From Prolixibacteraceae bacterium (GTDB lineage Bacteria; Bacteroidota; Bacteroidia; Bacteroidales; Prolixibacteraceae): DNA of 64,000 nucleotides. Each line of letters starts with the position of its first letter. Position 1 is the first letter of the stretch. The stretch is taken from positions 1 through 64,000 of the forward strand of contig JANXYV010000051.1 of NCBI GenBank assembly GCA_025355875.1. Reading direction: 5' to 3'. Under the pieces are notes generated by a model that saw only the letters and a list, made by a program, of their open reading frames with translations, did no database searches and was not told the origin of the DNA. The translations under genes were made by a program, and so were the position numbers. Below, one piece after another: positions 28,580 to 36,130 of the stretch.

Positions 28580-28732
28580 ATGAAGAAATATCAATGGGCG
28601 AGTTATCCTCTAATTCCCGGAAATCCATGTCCTCATTGCGCTTTAGTTGCGCGATTAGTGCGCTTACCAGGGCAAAGCATTATAGAAGTCAATGGGCGAA
28701 CGATTCACCATCTTTATCTAATTGCCCATTAA
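28580..28732 (+). CDS. Possible small zinc-binding protein (50 aa)
   Basis: ATG at 28580 opens a 50-codon frame ending at TAA 28732. It begins KKYQWASYPLIPGNPCPHC; C-x2-C at residues 17-20 and an HH pair at 43-44 could bind one zinc. It resembles the 51-aa frame at 19041-19196 (Q-W-A-S, G-N, C-x2-C). The 3' end overlaps, tail to tail, the end of the interrupted minus-strand gene by about 44 bp. It contains both AATGGGCGA copies of repeat unit B. Expression is uncertain. Confidence 0.35.
   Translation: MKKYQWASYPLIPGNPCPHCALVARLVRLPGQSIIEVNGRTIHHLYLIAH
28593..28730. repeat. Boundary repeat unit B
   Basis: AATGGGCGA at 28593-28601 and 28691-28699, then GCCCATT at 28724-28730. The spacing of the last copy to the inverted GCCCATT (26 nt) is nearly the same as in unit A (28 nt). 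Confidence 0.5.
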
Positions 28733-28985
28733 CAATGCTCTCCGGGATGTCATCACCGGTGGATATATCCTCAAGATGATCCCCAAAATTCGGATCCGGA
28801 TTCCAATACCGAGTTGATAATAAAACAAGTAGTGCAATAAAATCACGCCTATAACCGGAAAATGTAATTTTTTTAGTCTCATCATCAGGTATGTTGTACT
28901 CCCGTATGAACTTCTCGAAATTATATTCCGGAAAAAATGACGTATCTGTGTCTCCGTTTAGAAAATCATATAGCCTCCAATAAAT

Positions 28986-30196
28986 CACGGCTGTTCAATT
29001 CTATAAAAATTGTTGATAACTATATAAACTGTAATGGGACAGGCTGTTTTCGTACATTTCACCTTTGATGTTTGTGACATTATTTTTTCTCATGATGTTT
29101 AAAGCAAAGCTTCGAAGTCTGGCCATGTTGTCTGCATTGACCCTGATTCTCGAAAAATCTTCCTGCATGGAAACATCGCGCACATAATGGTTTGAGTTTT
29201 CGATCTTCCAGTGTTTTTGGATGCAGGGGAACGCTTGCCCTGCGGACAACCCACTATTTGACACATAATAAGCTGTTTCGTTGCTTGTTTCGTACAACTT
29301 GGTTTTTGTGTTTAGCGTTTGTGTGTTTCTTTCCACCCGGTAAATGGTTTTTATAAACCCCTGCCATTGCTTGTCTTCTATAAAATCACCATCGTTTGCA
29401 TATGCCATTAGTTTTCTCTTTTCGATCCTCCCATGTTCCAAGTTTTCTTCCTCATGCTGGCCGGTTGGCCGGACGAACCGCACCAAATCTTCGCAGTTGG
29501 ACAAAAGCCCTTTTTGGTTCTCTTTCAATTGCACGATTAACAGTTTGTCCTTTTCTTCGGCTATTTCAAAAGTTTTTTTTGGCAGTGAAGGGCATCTATC
29601 GTGTAATAATAACCCTCCAAACCGGTTTCTTCCAGTAGTTTCTGCACCATGGGTATTTCGTTGGTTTTTTCATCGATGACCTCGTGGGCAAGGATAAGCT
29701 TATCTTCTGTGCTGAACATGGATAGTATCTGCGTGGCTCGCCTGTCCTGAAAATGGTCATAACTCCCGCGAAGGACTTTCCCTTCAAGGGCAATAGTCGC
29801 TATTGAGCTGGCATTTTTCCTGTCAATAAGCGATTGGGTGTAAGCACGGAAACACGCCTCTAATTCGTCACTGTCAACGCCAATGATGATATTACGAATG
29901 GTCGTGTATCCGGGAGGTCTTGTCCAGGTTAACCCAAAATGACCTTTTAATACCTCAAAACGGGTCTTGATAAAACTGCTGATGTCCCGGTACGATTTGG
30001 CATTGCTTAAAAATGCCATGATACTGAAAAGAATAATGTGTTCCAATTTGTATCTTTGCCCTTGGGCTCTTCGATGATCTTGAAGGTCTGCGAGGAATGT
30101 TGAAATCATAAAACTTTGTTTTTTAGTTCATTACAAAGTTATCAACATTCCTCTGTTTTTAGAACTTCAGAATTCAATTAGAATTGAACAGCCGTG
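28986..30196 (-). mobile_element. ISAs1-type insertion sequence with 10-bp target duplication
   Basis: 1211 bp. The ends carry an 18-bp perfect inverted repeat (CACGGCTGTTCAATTCTA). TCCAATAAAT is present at 28976-28985 and again at 30197-30206, a clear target-site duplication, so this is a recent, complete insertion. The transposase gene runs on the minus strand in two overlapping frames. Confidence 0.92.
29001..30109 (-). CDS. ISAs1-family transposase, frameshifted
   Basis: The first frame (30109 to 29561, 182 aa) has the ISAs1 N-terminus (ADLQDHRRAQGQRYKLEHII), the DDE Asp in GKVLRG-type context and TIDALHCQKK. The second frame (to 29001) continues as FEIAEEKDKLLIVQLKENQ and ends with the conserved WKIENSNHYVRDVSMQEDFS block (Glu of the triad). 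The switch is a -1 shift at a run of eight A on the coding strand (29573-29580). Either programmed slippage makes the full protein, or a single-base change in the run has inactivated it. Standard ISAs1 elements use one frame, which favours mutation. Confidence 0.8.
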
Positions 30197-30227
30197 TCCA
30201 ATAAATAGTGTCATCCTTTTTTCCCAT

Positions 30228-30732
30228 ACATATAAATATCTGTGAATTGGGTTTTTGGATAGATTTTGGTGTTAATTTCTAAAATATAGTGTTAAAATAC
30301 CCGTCTTTCCAGTTCGCCCATTAACCTTAATTTTTCTCCCTGGGGGGATCTGAATGAATTGAACCTGGCGTTTATAATCCACCAAATTCGATTGACTGCC
30401 ATGTTTACAATTTTGTTGGTGCAGAAATTTTCAGCAAAACCCCTCCGGGGTTCAAATAGGGCTTAATCCCCACCGGTTAATTTTCAGTCATATATTGATC
30501 AACATTATAACAATCAAATTCCACTGGTAGTCTATCCTATCCCATATTTTAGTCATTCTGTCCCGTTTAAAACTAAACGAATTCGGAGTTGGACTTTATA
30601 AAAAAGGGCACGACATAAAAATCGTGAGCGGATACTAAATGCAAGACAAAAAACGGAAACGGCCAATAAAAATTTTTGGGGATAATCCGATTATTTTTAT
30701 TCGGTATTGTTGCTGATCTATCCGGTAATAAA
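30228..30732. other. Gene-free stretch with palindrome and boundary motif
   Basis: No coding region. It contains the reversed boundary motif (30314-30322), the C/G palindrome AACCCCTCCGGGGTT (30438-30452) and a related CCCCACCGG at about 30468. The right end is the promoter region of the next gene. Confidence 0.5.
30314..30322 (-). repeat. Boundary motif copy (reverse)
   Basis: TCGCCCATT, the exact reverse complement of AATGGGCGA, in non-coding sequence. Confidence 0.4.
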
Positions 30733-30740
30733 TACATTTG
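30733..30740 (+). promoter_or_regulatory. Bacteroidetes -7 box TACATTTG
   Basis: TACATTTG fits the TAnnTTTG -7 consensus; GTTG 19 nt upstream is a weak -33. A transcript starting a few bases later would exclude the ATG at 30741 and supports ATG 30762 as the start of the next gene. Confidence 0.45.
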
Positions 30741-30761
30741 ATGAAATCCAATTTAAACATT

Positions 30762-31823
30762 ATGAAAGTTCACATTACATCTATTCCGGGATATTCTAAA
30801 GAGAATATTGAGCAAGTCACTTCATTGTTAAGCGAAGTTAGGGGTGAAATCAGCTATTTCAAATGCGACCCAATAACCCCCGAACAGATGATGCTTATAG
30901 ACGATAAGTTTGAAGATTTTAATGGAGTTAAAACACTTTCATTTCAGGACTTTTTCAAAATTGCCAATAAATACAGGATAATAAAATCCATTCCGAAGGA
31001 AGACATTGTTGTTGTATTATCAACTGTTAAGCATGATCTTAATTGGTTTAGTGGCGGTTCAATCAATAATATATTTGTTGATACGCGAGGCTGGGAATAC
31101 ATTACCGATAGTGATTCCAAATACGGTATAGCCTACCAAATAATAGAAAATATTTTTCAACTGTTGGTTGGGATTGAATATGATAATGCGGTTACTGATC
31201 CAAATGTTCATCATACCTCAATCGGATGTATCAATGATATGTGTAAAAGCAAAATGGAGGTAATCTCAAAATTAAGAAGTGCTTATATCTGTGTTTCATG
31301 TCAGAAACGGGCAATCAACATGAACGTTGATACAATTATTTTGCTACAAATTATATCAACTATCCAAAAAATCAGGGATGGATTGATGAATTTTGATTTG
31401 ATTTTAAATAGTTTGAAACCCCTACCTACGGTTGTGGAAGAGAACAGTATAGTTAGAATTGGTGGAAAAGAAATCATGTTACAAGCTGTTCCAAAAACGC
31501 TATTCATCTTTTATTTATCAAATATTGATGGTGTCAAGGTTGACTCATTAGAGGATAATCATCACAAGGAAAAACTACTTGCAATTTATAGATCCATCAG
31601 AAGAGGAGGGAGAAGAGAAACTGTTGACAGCTTGTGCCTCCCTCAGAATAATGAGGGTTCAACATTCCCAAAAGTAAGAACTGAAACGAATAAATATTTG
31701 ATAAACGCATTTGATAAGGTCTTATCAGAATTTTATGTAATTAATAATATTCATGGGCCAGCGTATAACTTTTACAAAATACAATTACCTGCTGAATACC
31801 TAACTTTTAAACTCAATTTATAA
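30762..31823 (+). CDS. Archaemetzincin-like protein lacking the HExxH site
   Basis: 353 aa. ATG 30762 (MKVHITSIPGYSKENIEQV) is chosen over 30741 because the -7 box abuts the latter. Near residue 150 there is HHTSIGC-x4-C followed by C-x2-C (YICVSC) 15 residues later, close to the C-x4-C...C-x2-C zinc pattern of archaemetzincins. The region where HExxH should be reads QIIENIFQLLVGI, so the catalytic His residues are missing. The C-terminal part (about 230-353) may be a winged-helix-like domain. A structural or regulatory zinc protein is more likely than a protease. No close relative is named here. Confidence 0.5.
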   Translation: MKVHITSIPGYSKENIEQVTSLLSEVRGEISYFKCDPITPEQMMLIDDKFEDFNGVKTLSFQDFFKIANKYRIIKSIPKEDIVVVLSTVKHDLNWFSGGSINNIFVDTRGWEYITDSDSKYGIAYQIIENIFQLLVGIEYDNAVTDPNVHHTSIGCINDMCKSKMEVISKLRSAYICVSCQKRAINMNVDTIILLQIISTIQKIRDGLMNFDLILNSLKPLPTVVEENSIVRIGGKEIMLQAVPKTLFIFYLSNIDGVKVDSLEDNHHKEKLLAIYRSIRRGGRRETVDSLCLPQNNEGSTFPKVRTETNKYLINAFDKVLSEFYVINNIHGPAYNFYKIQLPAEYLTFKLNL

Positions 31824-31943
31824 CTTTTCGTAACCTTACAAACATAGTTCGGAACTTACTTAAAGTTTAGTAAGGTTATTTATTAATCATAATAATACGA
31901 CTCTTCGGATCTTCGTTGAAAATTAATTCTAAAAATTTTCAAC

Positions 31944-33638
31944 ATGAAAGATTCAAAATTCACACAGCCAAATTCCCAATTTAAAACAGGGAAAAACATT
32001 CAGAGAGTTAACCTCAATGATGTAGTTATTTCAGAAGTCACTTACAAGCTGTACGATTATTCCAATCGTGAGACTGAAATCCAAGCTCTGGTAGAGAGTA
32101 TTGATGAAATTGGTCAATGTGAACCAATTGTTGTATTACAGGTTGGTGACAAGTATCCTTTAGTTGATGGTGTATTACGCCTGATGGCATGTATTCGTTT
32201 AAATCTAAACGAAGTTGATGTGATTGTTTCCGATTTTGTTCCAACAAACGATTTTAGTTTGACGGATTTCATCATCCACCACCAAATTCGGAAGGAAAAA
32301 ACACCAGGTGAAAAGATGAATGAGATCCGGGAAATTCTCCGGATTGACCGGGAAGACAAAAACCCCCTGCGGGACAAAGAAAAGAGGGTAAAACTTGTTT
32401 CCGCTTTGATGGGTGGAAAAGGATGGGGTAGAAATAATGTCTTCAACCTCGAAAAGATCATGCGTTGGGAGAAATCTCATGATAACGGTCTAAACCTGTC
32501 TCAACAGGTGGTTTCTAATAATATAGCTACTTCAAGAGCTATTGAAGCTACCGAACTTATCGACAACAATAATTTCGATAAGTCCAAGGAGGACGAATCG
32601 TGTATTGTTAAGGAGTTCCTGAAGGGGTCTTATGAAAAAGACAGGGCCAGAAACCTTATGATAACATACGAGAACAAAAAGAATGTTCTACCAACGACAA
32701 TTGACCTTCAACCAATCGTTGCCCGGAACTTCAACATTATCAAAGGTAATATTGAAGTGATTGACCTACCTATCGATCTTCAAATCGATACCATTTTCAC
32801 CTCACCCCCTTACTACAAGATAGTTAAGTATGGTGATGATCCCAATGAATTGGGATGGGAACAAACCCCGGACGAATATGTGAAAAGGTTATCAGACATC
32901 CTGATGAAGTGTTTTGACAAACTGAAAAACTCTGGTTCGATGTTCGTGAACATTGGTGAAACATATGAAGACAGTCAATGTCTTGGTGTCATAGATAGGT
33001 TGACTTGTGAACTGATGTCTCGTGGTGTCCGTTTGGTTGATAAGTTAATTTGGAACAAACCCGGAAATAAACCAGTCGGAAACAATGTTAGACGTTTTTC
33101 CCCTGGATATGAGGTAATCCTTCATTTCTCGAAAACGAGGGATTACTACTTTGAAAAGTTCAGGGTACAGGGTGATAAACCCCTGAAGGTTTCACATGGA
33201 TGTAAGGAAAAGGGAAGTAACAAAGTCGGTTTCCACATCCCTAATAAACACCAGTATTTCCGGAATATCATTACTCCGGAGGAATTGACCAATGTTCTGA
33301 CAGTCCAGATTCAGAAAAACAGAACTCACCATGTTGAAGGTGAACAGATTCACCCCGCTACATTTTCATGGGATCTTCCCTTTTTACCACTCGTAACAAC
33401 ATGTCCTCCAAACGAAGGAACGGTAGTTTTTGACCCATTCATGGGTTCTGGTTCATGTGGTGTTACCGCTCTACAGTTGGGGTTCAAATTCGTTGGGGTT
33501 GAACTGTACGATAAGAATATCGTTACCGCCCGAAGAATACTGAGTGAAATTGAAACCGAGCTTGAGGAAAATGAGTTGAGTCCCATTATGGATGAGTGTG
33601 GAACAATAAACGATTCTGAAATAAGTATTGCTGCCTGA
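31944..33638 (+). CDS. ParB-like domain fused to N4/N6 DNA methyltransferase
   Basis: 564 aa. Residues 20-130 look like a ParB/Srx-type domain (PIVVLQVGDKYPLVDGVLRL, then HHQIRKEKTPGEK). The second half is a type beta-class amino-methyltransferase: catalytic TSPPYY near 284 and the AdoMet motif DPFMGSGSCGVTALQLGFKF near 496, with a target-recognition stretch between. Such solitary ParB-methyltransferase fusions are found on phages and integrative elements and probably methylate DNA without a cognate nuclease. No restriction gene is seen nearby. A terminator hairpin follows. Confidence 0.88.
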   Translation: MKDSKFTQPNSQFKTGKNIQRVNLNDVVISEVTYKLYDYSNRETEIQALVESIDEIGQCEPIVVLQVGDKYPLVDGVLRLMACIRLNLNEVDVIVSDFVPTNDFSLTDFIIHHQIRKEKTPGEKMNEIREILRIDREDKNPLRDKEKRVKLVSALMGGKGWGRNNVFNLEKIMRWEKSHDNGLNLSQQVVSNNIATSRAIEATELIDNNNFDKSKEDESCIVKEFLKGSYEKDRARNLMITYENKKNVLPTTIDLQPIVARNFNIIKGNIEVIDLPIDLQIDTIFTSPPYYKIVKYGDDPNELGWEQTPDEYVKRLSDILMKCFDKLKNSGSMFVNIGETYEDSQCLGVIDRLTCELMSRGVRLVDKLIWNKPGNKPVGNNVRRFSPGYEVILHFSKTRDYYFEKFRVQGDKPLKVSHGCKEKGSNKVGFHIPNKHQYFRNIITPEELTNVLTVQIQKNRTHHVEGEQIHPATFSWDLPFLPLVTTCPPNEGTVVFDPFMGSGSCGVTALQLGFKFVGVELYDKNIVTARRILSEIETELEENELSPIMDECGTINDSEISIAA

Positions 33639-33650
33639 CCCTGGTATCTT

Positions 33651-33685
33651 GAAAATGGACGTGGCTGATCACCATGTCCATTTTC
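33651..33685 (+). terminator. Terminator after methyltransferase gene
   Basis: GAAAATGGAC pairs with GTCCATTTTC across a 15-nt loop, followed by a pyrimidine-rich tail, 13 bp after the methyltransferase stop. Confidence 0.65.
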
Positions 33686-34061
33686 TTCTCTCTATACTTT
33701 AAAACGTACTTTCACTTCAACATGAATGAACATAGTAGATTTTAACCCCTCCGGGGTCATTCTAAGAGATTATTTTAGTTGAAGAGTACAATAGTCCCCT
33801 TTTAACGACGGTCTTTTGAATCGATTAAAAATGTTGTAATTAATTGAATGTAGCTTTATTACAAAATATTTGTTTGCATATTTTTTATTGTCATTTATTT
33901 TCCTTATATTTTATTAAACAGAGATTCTGAAACCCCCACCGGTGGGTTTCTAATCGACAATCCCAAAGTCTTATTAAGGCTAAAAAAATAAAGTCAAATG
34001 ACTAATGGAATTGGTATGTCAATAATTAAAGTTGAATTCTATTATTAAAAGGTTTTACACC
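33686..34061. other. Gene-free stretch with two GC palindromes
   Basis: No coding region. ACCCCTCCGGGGT at 33745-33757 and AAACCCCCACCGGTGGGTTT at 33929-33948 stand out in otherwise very AT-rich DNA. The right end is the leader of the next gene. Confidence 0.5.
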
Positions 34062-34769
34062 ATGAAAAAAAACAAAAACAGAAAAGGTTTATGGATACCC
34101 AAAGAATTACTTGAAAATCCAGAATTAGATTGTACCAATAAAATGTTGCTATCCGAAATACATTCTCTTCATGAATTGGAGAAGGGTTGTTTTGCACCTA
34201 ACGAATTCTTCTCAGATTTACTTGGAATGACAAAATCCGCAGCATCAAAGAGAATAACGCGATTAAAGAACCTTGGATATATCACTACTAAGAACATATA
34301 TGAAAAGGGCAATTGTATTGGAAGAGTTATTGTCCCAACGTTCAAGAAATTTAATTCAGAAATACGCCCCGAATCGAATAAAGGTAGTTCTCCAAAGAAT
34401 CAGGTGGTAGTTCCTGAACAATTGAATGGTAGTTCTCAAACGACATTGGAGGTAGTTCCAGAAATACCGGATGGTAGTTCCATTACGAACACAATTAATA
34501 CAACTACTAATTCAAAAGAACTAATACAAGTTACTAATACAGATGCTGGCGATGTTTCGGAGCTGTTTTTAACTGATAGCACGAAAATTGAATCTAAAAC
34601 ATCAATTCAGAAAGCGAGATCGGCATACAACGAATGGTTCGATGATTATCCAAATTGGGAAAGCGATCTGCTTTTATTAGGAATTGAGGAGTTTATTAGA
34701 CGAACAACAAAATATCATTCCAACAGATCGGAAGAAATTGCCATGATAAGATGGTACGCAACTTTATGA
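34062..34769 (+). CDS. Winged-helix protein of plasmid/ICE replication-initiator type
   Basis: 235 aa from ATG 34062 (MKKNKNRKGLWIPKELLENP); an upstream ATG at 34032 is possible. The first 100 residues form a helix-turn-helix/winged-helix domain (LLSEIHSLHELEKGCFAPNE, MTKSAASKRITRLKNLGYI) as in phage replisome organisers and accessory-element Rep proteins. The middle is a low-complexity, Ser/Thr/Asn-rich linker with GSSP/GSSQ/GSSI repeats, and the C-terminus is a small helical domain. Repeats and a long hairpin follow immediately, which would fit an origin. Confidence 0.6.
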   Translation: MKKNKNRKGLWIPKELLENPELDCTNKMLLSEIHSLHELEKGCFAPNEFFSDLLGMTKSAASKRITRLKNLGYITTKNIYEKGNCIGRVIVPTFKKFNSEIRPESNKGSSPKNQVVVPEQLNGSSQTTLEVVPEIPDGSSITNTINTTTNSKELIQVTNTDAGDVSELFLTDSTKIESKTSIQKARSAYNEWFDDYPNWESDLLLLGIEEFIRRTTKYHSNRSEEIAMIRWYATL

Positions 34770-35033
34770 TTCCAACAGAACGAAGTGATCAGGATTTTAA
34801 ACGGGCCTGATTTGTTGGAATGGCAAAGACAAAGACTCCAACTAAACTTGAATCTTATCGCGAGTATCCAGGATATAAAGAAAAAAACAAGCTCTCAACT
34901 TATGGGGTTTTAATCGATTTTGGGACGCTCAGTTTAAGAATAAACAAATCCATCCAATCAGAGCTGCCAATTCAGCCAGAACGTCTAATGCTATGTTAAA
35001 AACAAATATAAATAAATGTAATTCCAACAGAAC
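34717..35033 (+). repeat. Three iteron-like ATTCCAACAGA repeats with a long hairpin
   Basis: ATTCCAACAGA occurs at 34717, 34769 and 35021. The second copy pairs with TGTTGGAAT at 34813-34821; inside, TGATCAGG pairs with CCTGAT, so 34769-34821 can form one long imperfect hairpin. The first copy overlaps the end of the Rep-like gene. Confidence 0.5.
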
Positions 35034-35268
35034 ACCATGATAATATTTGATCAGATACCGCAGAGGAATACAGGTGTTAAAAAAACAATCCCAACCGACG
35101 AGGGACGAGGAGTTGAACCATCACTCCCCCAGTTGCGCTCACCCCTCTCTTCCAAAGATTTGAAGTTCTATCCTGGATTTATTCAACATGGCGAAATTCA
35201 ATCTAAGCACTAAATTGATAATTTCTAAAAGCATAAAAAGAAACAATAACATATAAAAAAGAAACAAA
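34822..35268. other. Gene-free stretch, possible origin region
   Basis: Short, broken frames only; no start-to-stop gene that looks real. It holds the third ATTCCAACAGA copy and the leader of the next gene. Confidence 0.35.
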
Positions 35269-35604
35269 ATGGAAAAGTTAATTGAAAAGATAGGGGCAGA
35301 CCGGTTGGTTATTCACCCTAATCATGTAGATAAAGTCAGTCTGACCTACAAAGAAATATTGGAAGGGTCATTAAAAAGAACGAGTAAGCAACCTGGAAAT
35401 TTAATCATCGCAGTCCCGATACTTGACTCCCAAATACCTGGTTATTATTGGGTGGTAGAGGGAAGGACGGCTCTGGGATTGATGATTCATAAAGGCTACT
35501 TCGAAGTGGAGGCTCTAGTTTATCAGATTACCAATGAATCCCAGATCATGGATCTGATTCGTAATCTGGAAGAACAAAATGGTCAAATTGATGATGAAAT
35601 ATGA
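35269..35604 (+). CDS. Small ParB/Srx-like domain protein
   Basis: 111 aa. VIHPNHVDKVSL...ILEGSLK followed by GYYWVVEGRTALGLMIHKGY resembles the ParB nuclease-like fold (the VEGRTAL segment matches the usual DG-x-R-R box), as in the N-terminus of the methyltransferase at 31944. No HTH is present, so it is not a complete ParB. It may be a regulator or modifier within the element. A perfect 14-bp palindrome overlaps its end. Confidence 0.6.
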   Translation: MEKLIEKIGADRLVIHPNHVDKVSLTYKEILEGSLKRTSKQPGNLIIAVPILDSQIPGYYWVVEGRTALGLMIHKGYFEVEALVYQITNESQIMDLIRNLEEQNGQIDDEI

Positions 35605-35616
35605 TAGAATTCTATC
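35603..35616. promoter_or_regulatory. 14-bp perfect palindrome
   Basis: GATAGAATTCTATC overlaps the stop of the small ParB-like gene. It could be a protein binding site for that protein or a weak terminator; no T-run follows. Confidence 0.3.
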
Positions 35617-35977
35617 GTCATCCTATCAAATGACAGGAAGTTAAAAAACCTACATTTTCTAAAAAGTTGGCCAGAATTTTTTTTTCTGATCTAAGTAAGT
35701 GTCTAATATATAGCCATTTCCCCTGGAAATTTTTTAGACGGATCCGTACATATCACATAATAGTCTGATTATCAGTATATAAGGGAAAGTACGAGGGAAG
35801 GAAGCCCGGAACCACCTACTCTCCCAGGGGGAATCACCGGATCTGGAGCACAATAGTCAATGGGCGACTACTTCTCTAGTTATCAGCTATTTATTTAGCA
35901 TTAAATTTACATTTAACCCCTTTCCGATTTGACTTTCTCAAAATTAAGGTTTATATTTTATTAAAACCTAAATTCAA
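35617..35977. other. Gene-free stretch before the recombinase module
   Basis: No gene. It contains a short palindrome CTGATTATCAG (about 35765) and a boundary motif AATGGGCGA at 35859-35867. Confidence 0.4.
35859..35867 (+). repeat. Boundary motif copy (AATGGGCGA)
   Basis: Exact copy in non-coding DNA, preceded by GTC as at 28688. No inverted GCCCATT follows within 60 bp. Confidence 0.4.
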
Positions 35978-36118
35978 ATGTTGAACGAAAAGGAATGTAC
36001 CCAAATACTAAACGAAGGAGATGAAAAATTCAATCTTGAAGAGGTAAAACTCATCCGTGAATTGCTAACAACACTGGTGACAATTGAATATGACTATTAT
36101 AAACAAGAATCTAAATAA
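35978..36118 (+). CDS. Small protein upstream of the recombinase (46 aa)
   Basis: ATG at 35978, stop 36118, 12 bp before the recombinase start. Reads MLNEKECTQILNEGDEKFNL then EEVKLIRELLTTLVTIEYDY. Small helical proteins with an EEVKLIR-like core are often found directly before serine or tyrosine recombinases in mobile elements. It may be a recombination directionality factor or a co-regulator; that is inference from position. Confidence 0.6.
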   Translation: MLNEKECTQILNEGDEKFNLEEVKLIRELLTTLVTIEYDYYKQESK

Positions 36119-36130
36119 AGATCAAAATAC

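Larger units (their letters stand above)
28689..30227 (-). pseudogene. Hypothetical gene split by the IS
   Basis: The main part, 28689-28985, encodes about 98 residues ending in GESFAH. Removing the IS and one copy of the 10-bp duplication joins it in frame to ATG at 30225-30227, giving a start MGKKDDTIYWRLYDFLNG and a full length of about 105 residues. So the insertion is at about codon 8. The fragment could still be translated from an ATG inside the IS end (28988), which would substitute only the first residues. No family recognised; acidic, soluble. Confidence 0.7.

Noticed and set aside
19120-28730. Integron attC array
   Set aside because: The core would be AATGGGC, not GTTRRRY, no integron integrase is present, and the paired R boxes are not inverted as required. 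It stays only as one hypothesis for the boundary motif.
28594-28779. Plus-strand frame starting at the ATG within AATGGGCGA
   Set aside because: It overlaps the IS-split gene and the 28580 frame; the amino acid sequence is low in hydrophobic core and has no recognisable motif.
34717-35033. CRISPR array
   Set aside because: Only three 11-bp repeats with very unequal spacing (about 50 and 250 bp); no cas genes.
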